A stretch of 64,000 nt of DNA from Streptomyces sp. NBC_00335 (GTDB taxonomy: Bacteria; Actinomycetota; Actinomycetes; Streptomycetales; Streptomycetaceae). The translations under genes and the position numbers were made by a program. The stretch's first letter is position 1. The number at the start of each line of letters is the position of its first letter. Shown piece after piece: positions 25,067 to 34,175 of the stretch. The DNA is taken from assembly GCF_036127095.1 (NCBI RefSeq), contig NZ_CP108006.1, forward strand, positions 3,038,001 to 3,102,000, read 5' to 3'. Under the pieces are notes generated by a model. The model worked only from the letters and a program-made list of their open reading frames with translations. It made no database searches and had not been told where the DNA came from.

Positions 25067-25750
25067 CTACCGGCCTTCCCAGCTCTTGCGGAGCCTGTTC
25101 GCCAGGTCCACGAGGCGGGCGCCGAGCTTGGGGCGGGCCTCGATGTTGCCCAGCAGCGCGAAGCCGCGGACGATCACGACCGGGGCCTGCGGGTCGGTCT
25201 CGCCGTGCCCGTCGCCGCGCACCTCGAAGTTGCCGAGGACCCCGCTGCCGTAGCCGCGCAGGGTGACGTTCTCCGGGACCAGGATCTCGACGTTGCCGAG
25301 GATGCTGGTCACGTTGATCTCGGTGACCTGCTGCTCGAAGACCGCCTGGGTCAGGTCGATGCTGATGTCGCCCATGACGGAGACCGCGCGGGTGTGCGCG
25401 CCCGGCCGCCAGCGCCCCTTGCGGGAGGAGCTGCTGCACACGGCCACGATCGTCTCGACCGGGGCGCCGGCGGGGGCGCCCACGGCATAGGGCGCCGCCT
25501 CCTGCCGGGTCCCGGCGCCGGGAGCGGGCAGGTCCCGTACGAGCACGTCCAGCTCGGCGACCGTCTTCAGCACGTACAGCGAGTCGAGTCGCTCCGAGTG
25601 CTCCTCGGGGGTCAGCCGGCCCTCGGCGACGGCGTCGGCGAGGATCTGCGCGATCCGGTCCCGGTCCGCGTCGGAGGCGCGCAGCGCGGGGGCCGGCGCG
25701 GGGGCCGGTACGGAGGGGGGCTGCTTTTCCAGGTCCACGCGCCCCAGCAT
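25067..25750 (-). CDS. DUF1707 protein with LiaF-like C-terminal domain
   Basis: 227-residue protein. DUF1707 lies at about 23-75 (LRASDADRDRIAQILADAVAEGRLTPEEHSERLDSLYVLKTVAELDVLVRDLP), then a linker, then a beta-helical repeat-like domain (SVMGDISIDLTQ, EINVTSILGNVEILVPENVTLRGYGSGVLGNFE) similar to LiaF/cell-wall-active antibiotic response proteins. No membrane segment, so probably a cytoplasmic or membrane-associated accessory of envelope-stress signalling; that role is inferred. Start ambiguous: ATG 25750 has no clear ribosome site, and GTG at 25738 gives the VDLEKQP start seen in relatives. Confidence 0.85.
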   Translation of the reverse strand: MLGRVDLEKQPPSVPAPAPAPALRASDADRDRIAQILADAVAEGRLTPEEHSERLDSLYVLKTVAELDVLVRDLPAPGAGTRQEAAPYAVGAPAGAPVETIVAVCSSSSRKGRWRPGAHTRAVSVMGDISIDLTQAVFEQQVTEINVTSILGNVEILVPENVTLRGYGSGVLGNFEVRGDGHGETDPQAPVVIVRGFALLGNIEARPKLGARLVDLANRLRKSWEGR

Positions 25751-25876
25751 AGCGAGACACGATAGATCGCGATACTGACCAGTGAGCCTTACCTCACAAC
25801 AAAAGCCGCCGGAAGAGGTCCTACGCTGGATACCGCGCTGCCAAACGGTCGTCAGCGCCGTCTGCCGAGTGAGGGA

Positions 25877-27556
25877 ATGACTGCCGTCATGCCAGAGTTT
25901 GCGTACACCGACCTGCTGCCCCTGGGCGAGGACTCCACCCCGTACCGCCTGGTGACCTCCGAAGGCGTCTCGACCTTCGAGGCCGACGGCCGCACGTTCC
26001 TCAAGGTCGAGCCGGAGGCGCTGCGCAAGCTCGCCGAAGAGGCCATCCACGACATCCAGCACTTCCTGCGCCCCGCGCACCTCGCGCAGCTGCGCCGGAT
26101 CATCGACGACCCCGAGGCCAGCGCGAACGACAAGTTCGTCGCCCTCGACCTGCTGAAGAACGCGAACATCGCGGCGGCCGGCGTCCTGCCGATGTGCCAG
26201 GACACGGGCACGGCGATCGTGATGGGCAAGCGCGGCCAGAACGTCCTCACCGAGGGCGGCGACGAGGCGGCCCTGTCCCGCGGCATCTTCGACGCGTACA
26301 CCCGCCTGAACCTGCGCTACTCGCAGATGGCCCCGGTGACCATGTGGGAGGAGAAGAACACCGGCTCGAACCTGCCCGCGCAGATCGAGCTGTACGCGAC
26401 CGACGGCGGCGCGTACAAGTTCCTCTTCATGGCCAAGGGCGGCGGCTCCGCCAACAAGTCCTTCCTCTACCAGGAGACCAAGGCGGTCCTCAACGAGGCC
26501 TCCATGATGAAGTTCCTGGAAGAGAAGATCCGCTCGCTCGGCACGGCCGCCTGCCCGCCGTACCACCTGGCGATCGTGGTCGGCGGCACCTCGGCGGAGC
26601 ACGCGCTCAAGACCGCGAAGTACGCCTCCGCCCACTACCTGGACGAGCTCCCCACCGAGGGCTCCCCCCTGGGCCACGGCTTCCGCGACGAGGCCCTGGA
26701 GCAGCAGGTCTTCGAGCTGACCCAGCGGATCGGCATCGGCGCGCAGTTCGGCGGCAAGTACTTCTGCCACGACGTCCGCGTCGTGCGCCTCCCCCGCCAC
26801 GGCGCGTCCCTGCCGATCGCGATCGCCGTCTCCTGCTCCGCGGACCGCCAGGCCACCGCGAAGATCACCGCCGAGGGCGTCTTCCTGGAGCAGCTGGAGC
26901 GGGACCCGGCGCGCTTCCTCCCGGAAACGACGGACGAGCACCTGAACGACTCCGCGGACGTGGTCTCCATCGACCTCAACCAGCCGATGGACGACATCCT
27001 CGCCACCCTCACCAAGCACCCGGTCAAGACCCGCCTCTCCCTGACCGGCCCGCTGGTCGTGGCCCGCGACATCGCGCACGCCAAGATCAAGGAACTCCTC
27101 GACTCCGGTGCGGAGATGCCGCAGTACCTGAAGGACCACCCGGTCTACTACGCGGGCCCCGCGAAGACCCCCGAGGGCTACGCGTCCGGCTCCTTCGGCC
27201 CGACCACGGCCGGCCGCATGGACTCCTACGTCGAGCAGTTCCAGGCCGCGGGCGGCTCCAAGGTCATGCTGGCCAAGGGCAACCGCTCCCAGCAGGTCAC
27301 CGACGCGTGCGGCGCGCACGGCGGCTTCTACCTCGGCTCCATCGGCGGCCCCGCGGCGCGCCTGGCCCAGGACTGCATCAAGAAGGTCGAGGTCCTGGAG
27401 TACGAGGAGCTCGGCATGGAGGCCGTCTGGAAGATCGAGGTCGAGGACTTCCCGGCCTTCATCGTGGTCGACGACAAGGGCAACGACTTCTTCCAGAACC
27501 CCGCCCCGGAGCCCACCTTCACCCACATCCCGGTCCGCGGCCCGGGCCTGGCGTAG
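25877..27556 (+). CDS. Class I fumarate hydratase
   Basis: 559-residue iron-sulfur fumarase of the TCA cycle, oxygen-sensitive. Cluster region: [20 protein letters not shown], then [15 protein letters not shown], and the C-terminal beta domain [56 protein letters not shown], typical of class I enzymes. Start: ATG 25877 sits close to GAGGGA; ATG 25889 is the alternative. A second, unrelated class II fumarase lies 4 kb downstream. Monocistronic with a hairpin after it. Confidence 0.95.
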   Translation: MTAVMPEFAYTDLLPLGEDSTPYRLVTSEGVSTFEADGRTFLKVEPEALRKLAEEAIHDIQHFLRPAHLAQLRRIIDDPEASANDKFVALDLLKNANIAAAGVLPMCQDTGTAIVMGKRGQNVLTEGGDEAALSRGIFDAYTRLNLRYSQMAPVTMWEEKNTGSNLPAQIELYATDGGAYKFLFMAKGGGSANKSFLYQETKAVLNEASMMKFLEEKIRSLGTAACPPYHLAIVVGGTSAEHALKTAKYASAHYLDELPTEGSPLGHGFRDEALEQQVFELTQRIGIGAQFGGKYFCHDVRVVRLPRHGASLPIAIAVSCSADRQATAKITAEGVFLEQLERDPARFLPETTDEHLNDSADVVSIDLNQPMDDILATLTKHPVKTRLSLTGPLVVARDIAHAKIKELLDSGAEMPQYLKDHPVYYAGPAKTPEGYASGSFGPTTAGRMDSYVEQFQAAGGSKVMLAKGNRSQQVTDACGAHGGFYLGSIGGPAARLAQDCIKKVEVLEYEELGMEAVWKIEVEDFPAFIVVDDKGNDFFQNPAPEPTFTHIPVRGPGLA

Positions 27557-27565
27557 CGGTTCACC

Positions 27566-27602
27566 CATCCGGGGCGGGCGGATGCCCCGCCCGCCCCGGA
27601 TG
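27566..27602 (+). terminator. Terminator of the class I fumarase gene
   Basis: Perfect 14-bp arms (27566-27579 and 27589-27602) with a 9-nt loop, 10 bp after the stop codon. Confidence 0.75.
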
Positions 27603-27693
27603 GTGTGACGCATCGTCAATTCGCTGTTCTGTATGCGAGTTGACCGAGCGAGACCCTTGACGCACTCCAGGGATCACGCAAGGGTGGCTCTCC

Positions 27694-28656
27694 ATGATCA
27701 CGACTCGTTCCGCTCCCCGGCTGGCCGCGGCCCTTCTCGCGGTCCTCACCGCCACCGCCTGCAGCTCCGGCGGCGAGAAGGCCGGGAGCGACCGGGCGAC
27801 GCAGCCCGCCGGGGAGCAGAGCGGGGTTCCCGAGGACGGCAAGGTCGAGGCGAGGGACGCCACGATCGGCCTGGTCCTTCCGATCGACGCCTACGATGTG
27901 TCCGACGACCAGATCGTACGGACCGGGCAGGCCCTCAACCTGCTGAACAAGCGGTGCCTCTCCCGCTTCGGCCTGCAGCAGAAGCAACTGCCCGCCTCGA
28001 CGGTCGTCCAGGGCTCCGCGCACATCCGCCGCTACGGCACCCCCGCCTCGCTCGACATCGCCCAGAAGTACGGCTTCCACATGCCCCAGGGTGACCCCCG
28101 CGCCTTCACCAGCGACCAGATGGTGCGCCAGCCGACCGCTGTCGTGGAGGTGTTGCGCGGCATGAAGGAGGGCAGCGGCGAGCCCCTGACCACGTACAAC
28201 GGGATGAAGGTGCCCGAGGGCGGCTGCGCCAAGGAGTCCCAGCGCAACCTCGCGAACGGCGGCGAGGCCCGCGCCGGACACGCCGAGACCGCCGCGGCGA
28301 TCAAGGCGCGCTCTTTCGAGACCGCCAAGAAGGATCCGCGGGTGACCGCCGCCGAGAAGCAGTGGGCCGGCTGCATGGCCGCCAAGGGCTACAGCGCCTA
28401 CAAGGGTCCGTTCGACGCGATCGGCGACCCGAAGTGGAGCGCCCCGAAGGCCACTCCGGACGAGATCGAGACGGCGGTGGCCTCCTGGACCTGCGGCAAG
28501 GAGTCCAACATCGTCGGCACCTGGGTGACGGTGGAGACCGCGTACCAGCAGACCCAGATCGCGCAGAACACCGAGAAGCTCAAGGAGGAGCAGAAGACCC
28601 TGGAGAGCGAAGCCAAGCGCCTCGACGACATCATCACAGCGGCGGAGGCGCAGTAA
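27694..28656 (+). CDS. Secreted lipoprotein of unknown function
   Basis: 320 residues. Signal peptide with lipobox LTATAC (Cys23), then a charged linker and a globular domain with four or more further cysteines (NKRCLSRFG, EGGCAKESQ, WAGCMAAKGYSAYKGPF, SWTCGKESN). The last 45 residues are a predicted coiled coil (QTQIAQNTEKLKEEQKTLESEAKRLDDII). The WxxCMxxxGY block resembles small Cys-pinned domains of actinomycete surface proteins, but I cannot assign a family with a known role. Its 3' end overlaps the convergent zinc-ribbon gene by 23 bp. Confidence 0.75.
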   Translation: MITTRSAPRLAAALLAVLTATACSSGGEKAGSDRATQPAGEQSGVPEDGKVEARDATIGLVLPIDAYDVSDDQIVRTGQALNLLNKRCLSRFGLQQKQLPASTVVQGSAHIRRYGTPASLDIAQKYGFHMPQGDPRAFTSDQMVRQPTAVVEVLRGMKEGSGEPLTTYNGMKVPEGGCAKESQRNLANGGEARAGHAETAAAIKARSFETAKKDPRVTAAEKQWAGCMAAKGYSAYKGPFDAIGDPKWSAPKATPDEIETAVASWTCGKESNIVGTWVTVETAYQQTQIAQNTEKLKEEQKTLESEAKRLDDIITAAEAQ

Positions 28657-29050
28657 CACCCGGCCCACCGAGGCCGCCGGACTCCTGGAGGAGGGCCATC
28701 AGGTGGCGGGCCTCCACAGGGGTGGCGCGGTAGCCGTCGCGGACGGCGGCCAGGAGCTCCTGCATCGTCAGGCCGAGCTCGTCGCGGAAGGCCTTCAGGG
28801 CCGCGCTGCGGGCGCCGCCCACCTGGAGCAGGACCGTGCCCTCGGCCTCCACCACGGCCGCGCGGACATGCTCCGGTGGCCTGCCCGGCCCTTCGTCGAG
28901 GTTGCACGTGTCCGGGGCTCCGAAGCCGCAGGTGTCGCACTCCCACTCGGACCTCCACAGCAGCCGGCCCCGCTCGATCAGCTGCCACGCGTGGAAGACA
29001 CAGCGCGGGCAGGGCTCGCAGTACGTGAATCCCGCCATCGGCTCCGGCAT
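28634..29050 (-). CDS. Small zinc-ribbon-like protein of unknown function
   Basis: 138 residues. Two cysteine pairs (YCEPCPRC and CDTCGFG) suggest a zinc ribbon near the N-terminus, followed by a helical domain (ALKAFRDELGLTMQELLAAVRDGYRATPVEARHLMALLQESGG) that resembles a non-canonical helix-turn-helix or ribosomal-type fold. ATG at 29050 places the first Cys at residue 11 and has GGGTG upstream; the frame is open 30 codons further. Seen by memory in many streptomycetes as a hypothetical. The tail overlaps the lipoprotein gene. Confidence 0.6.
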   Translation of the reverse strand: MPEPMAGFTYCEPCPRCVFHAWQLIERGRLLWRSEWECDTCGFGAPDTCNLDEGPGRPPEHVRAAVVEAEGTVLLQVGGARSAALKAFRDELGLTMQELLAAVRDGYRATPVEARHLMALLQESGGLGGPGVTAPPPL

Positions 29051-29150
29051 GGCGACACCCTGCCCTGCCCGGTAGGGCCACCGCATCCGGTTAACGTCGG
29101 GGACACGACCCCGCACCAGCGCGTTCACCCCGGTTTGCAAGGATTTCCGT

Positions 29151-29922
29151 ATGGCAGCGACGACCCACCTCCCCCCCGGCCCGCGCCACGCGGGTCATCG
29201 CTCATCGCGGAGCCTCCCACGAGCATGCCGAGCACACCATCGAGGCCTACCGGCAGGCCATCGCCGACGGGGCCGACGCGCTCGAATGCGACGTACGGCT
29301 GACCGCCGACCACCGGCTGGTCTGTGTGCACGACCGGCGGGTCGAGCGGACCTCCGACGGGCGAGGGGTCGTCTCCGAGATGACGTACGAGGAGCTGCGC
29401 GCCCTCGACTTCGGGGCGTGGAAGGGGTCCGGGCACGCCGGGGCCCGGGTGCTGCTCTTCGAGGACCTGGTCAAGGAGGCGCTGGCCGCGCCGTATCCCG
29501 TCGGGCTGGCCGTCGAGACCAAGCACCCCACCCGCGCGGGCGGCCGGCTGGAGGCCGAGCTCGTGCGACTGCTCGGGGAGTACGGGCTCGCCGACGGCTC
29601 CACGGGCCGCGTCGAGGTGATGAGCTTCTCCCGGACCGCGCTGACCCGGATGCACCGCCTCGCGCCGGGGCTGCCCGCCGTGTACCTGATCGAGCACAGG
29701 GTCCGGCCGGTCCGGCCCCCGTACGCCACCCACGCGGGCCCGGGCATCGAGCTCGTACGGCGGGATCCGGGGCTGGTGGCCCGGCTGAAGGCGAAGGGGC
29801 TCCGGGTGCGCGTGTGGACCGTGGACGAGCCCGAGGACGTGGAGCTGTGCATCCGCCTGGGCGTGGACACGCTCATCACCAACCGGCCCCGGGACGTGCG
29901 CAAGCTGCTGCTCGACATGTGA
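29151..29922 (+). pseudogene. Glycerophosphodiester phosphodiesterase with a frameshift at a C7 tract
   Basis: A GDPD-family gene whose start and body are in different frames. ATG 29151 has AAGGA 7 nt upstream, but its frame leaves the family after nine codons. The family sequence VIAHRGASHEHAEHTIEAYRQAIADGADALECDVRLTADHRLVCVHD lies in the next frame, which has no ATG, GTG or TTG back to its upstream stop at 29092. Removing one C from the C7 tract at 29171-29177 joins them as MAATTHLPPARATRVIAHRG. Catalytic His, Glu, Asp and the HD pair are all intact, and the rest runs normally to TGA at 29922. Hence a recent frameshift, a slippery tract, or a homopolymer sequencing error. Intact members hydrolyse deacylated phospholipids. 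Confidence 0.85.
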
Positions 29923-29933
29923 GCCCATGAGGA

Positions 29934-29957
29934 CCCGGCCGGGGTGCGCCGGCCGGG
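29934..29957. terminator. Hairpin between convergent genes
   Basis: Perfect 9-bp GC arms (29934-29942 and 29949-29957) 11 bp past the phosphodiesterase stop and 58 bp past the lipase-like gene stop on the other strand. Confidence 0.55.
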
Positions 29958-30015
29958 CGTGGGGGTCGTCCGGATCATCGGACCCACGGGGGTACGGGTC
30001 CGAGTCCGCAGGGGG

Positions 30016-31563
30016 CTACGCGAAGCGCTGGTTGGCCGAGCCGTTGCAGGTCTGCAGGCGCAGCGGCTCGTGGGCCGCGGCCACCGTCAGGCACATGCCC
30101 GGGGCGGCGGCGGGCCGGAAGGTGGCTCCGTCGCGGACGAACTGCTGGTTGGCGCCGCCGTGGCAGTTCCAGATGATCAGCGCGGTGCCGCCGCCGTAGG
30201 TGGCGCCCGGTGCGTCCAGGCAGCGGTCGTGGGTGAGCTCGATGTGCAGGGACTTCTTCGCGGAGTCGTACCACCAGCCCTGGTTGCGGCCGCCGTGGCA
30301 GTCCCAGCCCAGGATCTTGGTGTTGTTGGCGCTGGCGCCGCCGTTGGAGTCGACGCAGTTGCCCGTCGCCTCGTTCTTCAGCGGCTTGTACAGGTCGTCC
30401 CAGGCCCCGGCCTGCAGGACGGGGGTGCCGGTGCTCGCCGGGTCGGCGCAGGAAGCCTCGCGCAGGCCGGAGGAGTAGAACTGGGTCAGACAGGACGCGA
30501 AGGCGCCGTGGCCGCGGTAGTTGGGGTGGAAGGACTGGCGGGCGGTGTTCTCGTCCCACGGGAAGTGGTCCCCGAGGTCGAGGTAGAGGCCGCGGGCCCA
30601 GCTGTCCTCCATGCAGACCTCGTGGCCCTGGAAGAGCCGCGAGTTGTCGAGGTAGGTGGCGCCCGCGGCGAGGGCGGCCGCGCGCATCCCCTTCTCGAAG
30701 GTGGGCACCGCGTAGTTGCGGCCCCAGGCCGCGTCGGAGTCGTAGCCGGCGCAGCCGCCCGGGAGCTTGCCGGGGAAGTCGGGGTTGTCGTAGAAGTCGG
30801 GGCCGATCGGGCTGGGGTAGCCCATCACGACCAGCTTGTAGTCGGAGTCGGCGTAGCCGGCGTCGCGCATGACAGACTTCAGGTCGCCGATCGTCGACTG
30901 CACCTTGGGCTTCAGCCCGTCGACGCGTGCCTGCCATCCCGGACCGTACTTCGGCTCGCAGGTGCCCTGGCTGAGCACCCAGCGGGTGACGCAGTCGGTC
31001 ATGACCGGACCGAACTGCAGGTCGTCGTTGGCCCCGGCGACGAGCAGCACCATCTTGATCTTGGTGTTGCGGGCCTTGATGGCCAGGCTGTCGCTCTGCA
31101 CCAGCTCGTCGGCGTACTGCTTGCTGCCGCCGATCTTGATGTTGCCCGTGTAGCCGCCGGAGCAGGCCGCGTTGAAGGTGTAGTCGGCCGCGATGCCGGT
31201 GCGGTGGATCGCCGCGTCGGGCGAGCGGTGGCACTGGTTGGACGGGGTGTTGGTGGCGGGGTCGTAGTTGCCGACGCCCTCGCCCGAGATCTCGCTGTCG
31301 CCGAGCGAGATCAGGCCGGTCTTGCGGTCCGCGAGCGGGCGGATCGCGGAGTCGCCGTAGATCTTGACGGCCTCGGCGGCCCGGATGGCCTCCAGTTCGG
31401 GCGTGAGGGATGTGGCCGCGGCAGCCGCGGAGGGCCCCGCGCCGGTCGACGCGTGGGCCATGGGGGTGATGGCGGTGACGCCCCCGAGGGCGGCCGCCGC
31501 CGCCGCGACGGCGGCGAAGGTAGATCTGAGTCTGATCCTTGATTGTGTACGGGCACGTGCCAT
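30016..31563 (-). CDS. Secreted SGNH hydrolase with ricin-type lectin domain
   Basis: 515 residues. Sec signal (MARARTQSRIRLRSTFAAVAAAAAALGG... cleavage near AHA). The SGNH/GDSL domain begins with SLGDSEISGEGVGNY (catalytic Ser90), with the block III-like VAGANDDL and the catalytic block V SFHPNYRGHG; paired cysteines suggest an extracellular fold. From about residue 400 a ricin-B beta-trefoil carries QxW-type repeats NQGWWYD, NQQFVRD and NQRFA. GGGGAGG precedes ATG 31563. It is likely an exported esterase or carbohydrate esterase targeted to a glycan by the lectin; substrate unknown. Monocistronic. Confidence 0.9.
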   Translation of the reverse strand: MARARTQSRIRLRSTFAAVAAAAAALGGVTAITPMAHASTGAGPSAAAAATSLTPELEAIRAAEAVKIYGDSAIRPLADRKTGLISLGDSEISGEGVGNYDPATNTPSNQCHRSPDAAIHRTGIAADYTFNAACSGGYTGNIKIGGSKQYADELVQSDSLAIKARNTKIKMVLLVAGANDDLQFGPVMTDCVTRWVLSQGTCEPKYGPGWQARVDGLKPKVQSTIGDLKSVMRDAGYADSDYKLVVMGYPSPIGPDFYDNPDFPGKLPGGCAGYDSDAAWGRNYAVPTFEKGMRAAALAAGATYLDNSRLFQGHEVCMEDSWARGLYLDLGDHFPWDENTARQSFHPNYRGHGAFASCLTQFYSSGLREASCADPASTGTPVLQAGAWDDLYKPLKNEATGNCVDSNGGASANNTKILGWDCHGGRNQGWWYDSAKKSLHIELTHDRCLDAPGATYGGGTALIIWNCHGGANQQFVRDGATFRPAAAPGMCLTVAAAHEPLRLQTCNGSANQRFA

Positions 31564-31670
31564 GAACGCCTCCCCGATCTCGGTGTTACCCCCGGTATTT
31601 ACTGGCCGGTAGGCGAGTTGGGAACAGTCCGAACAAGACAATTGCTCAACTTTTTGAGGAGGCACCACAG

Positions 31671-33086
31671 ATGACCGAAGATCAGCAGCCCGGCGACGCC
31701 CCCGAGGCGTTCCGGATCGAGCACGACTCCATGGGCGACGTACGCGTCCCCGCACACGCCAAATGGCGAGCTCAGACCCAGCGCGCGGTCGAGAACTTCC
31801 CCGTCTCCGGACTGCGCCTGGAGCGCGCCCACATCGAGGCGCTGGCCCGGATCAAGGCCGCGGCCGCCGCCGTCAACGCCCGGCTCGGCGTGGTCGACGA
31901 GGACATCGCCGCCGCGATCGTCTCGGCGGCCGGCGAGGTCGCCGAGGGCCGCTGGGACGATCAGTTCCCCGTCGACGTGTTTCAGACGGGTTCCGGCACC
32001 TCGTCCAACATGAACGCCAACGAGGTGATCGCCACCCTGGCCACCGAGCGGCTCGGCCGCGCCGTGCACCCCAACGACCACGTCAACGCCTCCCAGAGCT
32101 CCAACGACGTCTTCCCGTCCTCCATCCACATCGCCGCCACGGCCGCCGTCACCGGCGAGCTCATCCCCGCCCTGGAGCACCTGGCCGGCGCGATGGAGCG
32201 CAAGTCCGCCGAGTTCTCCCAGGTGGTCAAGGCCGGCCGGACGCACCTGATGGACGCCACCCCGGTCACCCTGGGCCAGGAGTTCGGCGGGTACGCGGTC
32301 CAGCTCCGCTACGGCGTCGAGCGGCTGCGCGCGGCCCTGCCCCGGCTGGCCGAACTGCCGCTGGGCGGGACCGCCGTGGGCACCGGGATCAACACCCCGC
32401 CCGGGTTCTCCGCGGCCGTGATCACCGAGGTGGCCGCGGCGACGGGACTGCCGCTGACCGAGGCCCGGGACCACTTCGAGGCCCAGGGAGCCCGGGACGC
32501 ACTCGTAGAGACGTCCGGAATGCTCCGTACGGTCGCCGTATCACTCACCAAGATCTGCAACGACCTGCGCTGGATGGCCTCGGGCCCGCGCACGGGATTG
32601 GCCGAAATCAATCTCCCGGATCTCCAGCCGGGGTCCTCGATCATGCCCGGAAAGGTCAATCCGGTCGTCCCGGAGGCCGCGCTGATGGTCGCCGCCCAGG
32701 TGATGGGGAACGACGCGGCGGTCGCCGTGGCGGGCGCCGCGGGCAACTTCGAGCTCAACGTGATGCTCCCCGTGATGGCCCGCAACCTGCTGGAGTCCAT
32801 CCGGCTGCTGGGCTCCGTGAGCCGCCTGCTGGCCGACCGCACCGTGGACGGAATCACCGCCAATACGGCCCGGGCCAGGGAGTACGCCGAGTCCTCGCCC
32901 TCCGTGGTGACCCCGCTGAACCGGTACATCGGCTACGAGGAGGCCGCCAAGGTCGCCAAGAAGTCCCTCGCCGAGCGCAAGACGATCCGGGAGGTCGTCC
33001 TGGAGTCGGGCTACGTGGAGCGCGGCGACCTCACCCTGGAGCAGCTCGACGAAGCACTGGACGTGCTGCGGATGACCCACCCCTGA
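31671..33086 (+). CDS. fumC: Class II fumarate hydratase
   Basis: 471-residue stable, iron-free fumarase. Signature [16 protein letters not shown] is present, with [30 protein letters not shown] and [21 protein letters not shown] completing the three conserved regions of the fumarase/aspartase fold. GAGGAGG lies 9 nt before the ATG. Coexists with the oxygen-labile class I enzyme 4 kb upstream, as in other streptomycetes. Confidence 0.97.
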   Translation: MTEDQQPGDAPEAFRIEHDSMGDVRVPAHAKWRAQTQRAVENFPVSGLRLERAHIEALARIKAAAAAVNARLGVVDEDIAAAIVSAAGEVAEGRWDDQFPVDVFQTGSGTSSNMNANEVIATLATERLGRAVHPNDHVNASQSSNDVFPSSIHIAATAAVTGELIPALEHLAGAMERKSAEFSQVVKAGRTHLMDATPVTLGQEFGGYAVQLRYGVERLRAALPRLAELPLGGTAVGTGINTPPGFSAAVITEVAAATGLPLTEARDHFEAQGARDALVETSGMLRTVAVSLTKICNDLRWMASGPRTGLAEINLPDLQPGSSIMPGKVNPVVPEAALMVAAQVMGNDAAVAVAGAAGNFELNVMLPVMARNLLESIRLLGSVSRLLADRTVDGITANTARAREYAESSPSVVTPLNRYIGYEEAAKVAKKSLAERKTIREVVLESGYVERGDLTLEQLDEALDVLRMTHP

Positions 33087-33198
33087 CCCCGGCCGGGCCG
33101 CCCCGTCCCGGGGTCCGGATCCGGTCGTTTCCCGCCCCCGGGCACCTCGGTGACCTGCAGCGCGGCGATCCCCGGGACCCCCGCCCTAAGATCTGCCC

Positions 33199-33954
33199 AT
33201 GACAGGTACCGGAGGCCGCGGGGGCGGCAGTGCGCGGAGCTCGGCACGCGGCTCGGCACGCAGTGCGCCGCGGGGTGCGGAGCGGGGCGCCGCCGAGGGC
33301 GTCCGCTGGGCGCCCGGGGAGCAGATCCTCTGGCGCTACCGCGATCACGCGCCCGGCACGAAGGGCGCCGTCCACATCTGCCGGCCCGTGACCGTGGTCA
33401 GGGACACCGACGAGCTGCTCGCGGTGTGGATGGCCCCCGGGACCGAGTGCGTCAAGCCGGTGCTAGCCGACGGGACCCCGGTCCACGAGGAGCCGCTCGC
33501 CACCCGGTACACCGCGCCGCGGACCACCGTACGGTCGCGCTGGTTCGGGGCGGGCGTGCTGAAGCTGGCACGGCCCGGGGACCCCTGGTCGGTGTGGCTG
33601 TTCTGGGGGCCGGGCTGGCGGCTCAAGAACTGGTACGTGAATCTGGAGGAGCCCCTGTCGCGGTGGGCCGGCGGGGTGGACTCCGTGGACCACTTCCTCG
33701 ACATCGCCGTCTACCCGGACCGCACCTGGAAGTGGCTGGACGAGGACGAGTTCGCGCAGGCCCAGCGGTCCGGCCTGATGGACCCGGAACAGGCCGGGCG
33801 CGTACGGGAAGCCGGGCGCGCGGCGGTGGACGTGATCCGGGCCTGGGGTCCGCCGTTCTGCGAAGGCTGGCAGGATTGGCGACCGGACCCGGCCTGGGGC
33901 GTACCGTCCCTGCCGGAGGACTGGGACCGCACCCCGGCGCATATGACCTCATGA
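33199..33954 (+). CDS. DUF402 (FomD-like) protein
   Basis: 251 residues. The N-terminal 35 residues are low-complexity (Gly/Ser/Arg). The DUF402 core follows: GEQILWRYRD, the long middle VWLFWGPGWRLKNWYVNLEEPLSRWAGGVDSVDHFLDIAVYPDRTWKWLDEDEF, and the helical end. Acidic residues in VDHFLDI and WLDEDEF match the metal site of FomD/Ntdp-type phosphatases that cleave nucleotide phosphoesters. Enzymatic role likely but substrate unknown. It follows fumC at 112 bp in the same direction. Confidence 0.8.
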   Translation: MTGTGGRGGGSARSSARGSARSAPRGAERGAAEGVRWAPGEQILWRYRDHAPGTKGAVHICRPVTVVRDTDELLAVWMAPGTECVKPVLADGTPVHEEPLATRYTAPRTTVRSRWFGAGVLKLARPGDPWSVWLFWGPGWRLKNWYVNLEEPLSRWAGGVDSVDHFLDIAVYPDRTWKWLDEDEFAQAQRSGLMDPEQAGRVREAGRAAVDVIRAWGPPFCEGWQDWRPDPAWGVPSLPEDWDRTPAHMTS

Positions 33955-34012
33955 GACCCTTGATGCGCCCCCGGGGTGCAATCGTAGGATCGTCCTCCGC
34001 CGGGGTGTCGGC

Positions 34013-34045
34013 GGTCAAATGTCGCCAGCAGAACAGCATTTGACC
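34013..34045. promoter_or_regulatory. Inverted repeat upstream of the SpoIIE gene
   Basis: Perfect 9-bp arms GGTCAAATG/CATTTGACC separated by 15 nt, 130 bp upstream of the phosphatase start. Just downstream TAACGAG occurs twice (34059-34078 region). Candidate regulator site. Confidence 0.4.
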
Positions 34046-34175
34046 TAGGCCGACGCGATAACGAGAGGTAACGAGCGGGACGCGGAAACGCGGGGTGATG
34101 GTGTCCCCGCCGCTGAGCGGGTATACCGCGACTGACCGAGTTGAGTGCAGCGCACATCGAGCGCAAACGGACGGA

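Noticed and set aside
25067..27619. 850-residue minus-strand reading frame across the fumarase gene
   Set aside because: Only its last 227 codons (the DUF1707 protein) look like a real protein; the rest is low-complexity shadow of the fumarase gene and has no ribosome site.
29151..29930. Unbroken 259-residue frame from the GDPD start codon
   Set aside because: After about nine codons it is Arg/Ala/Gly-rich noise, while the GDPD family sequence runs in the adjacent frame; treated as the frameshift product.
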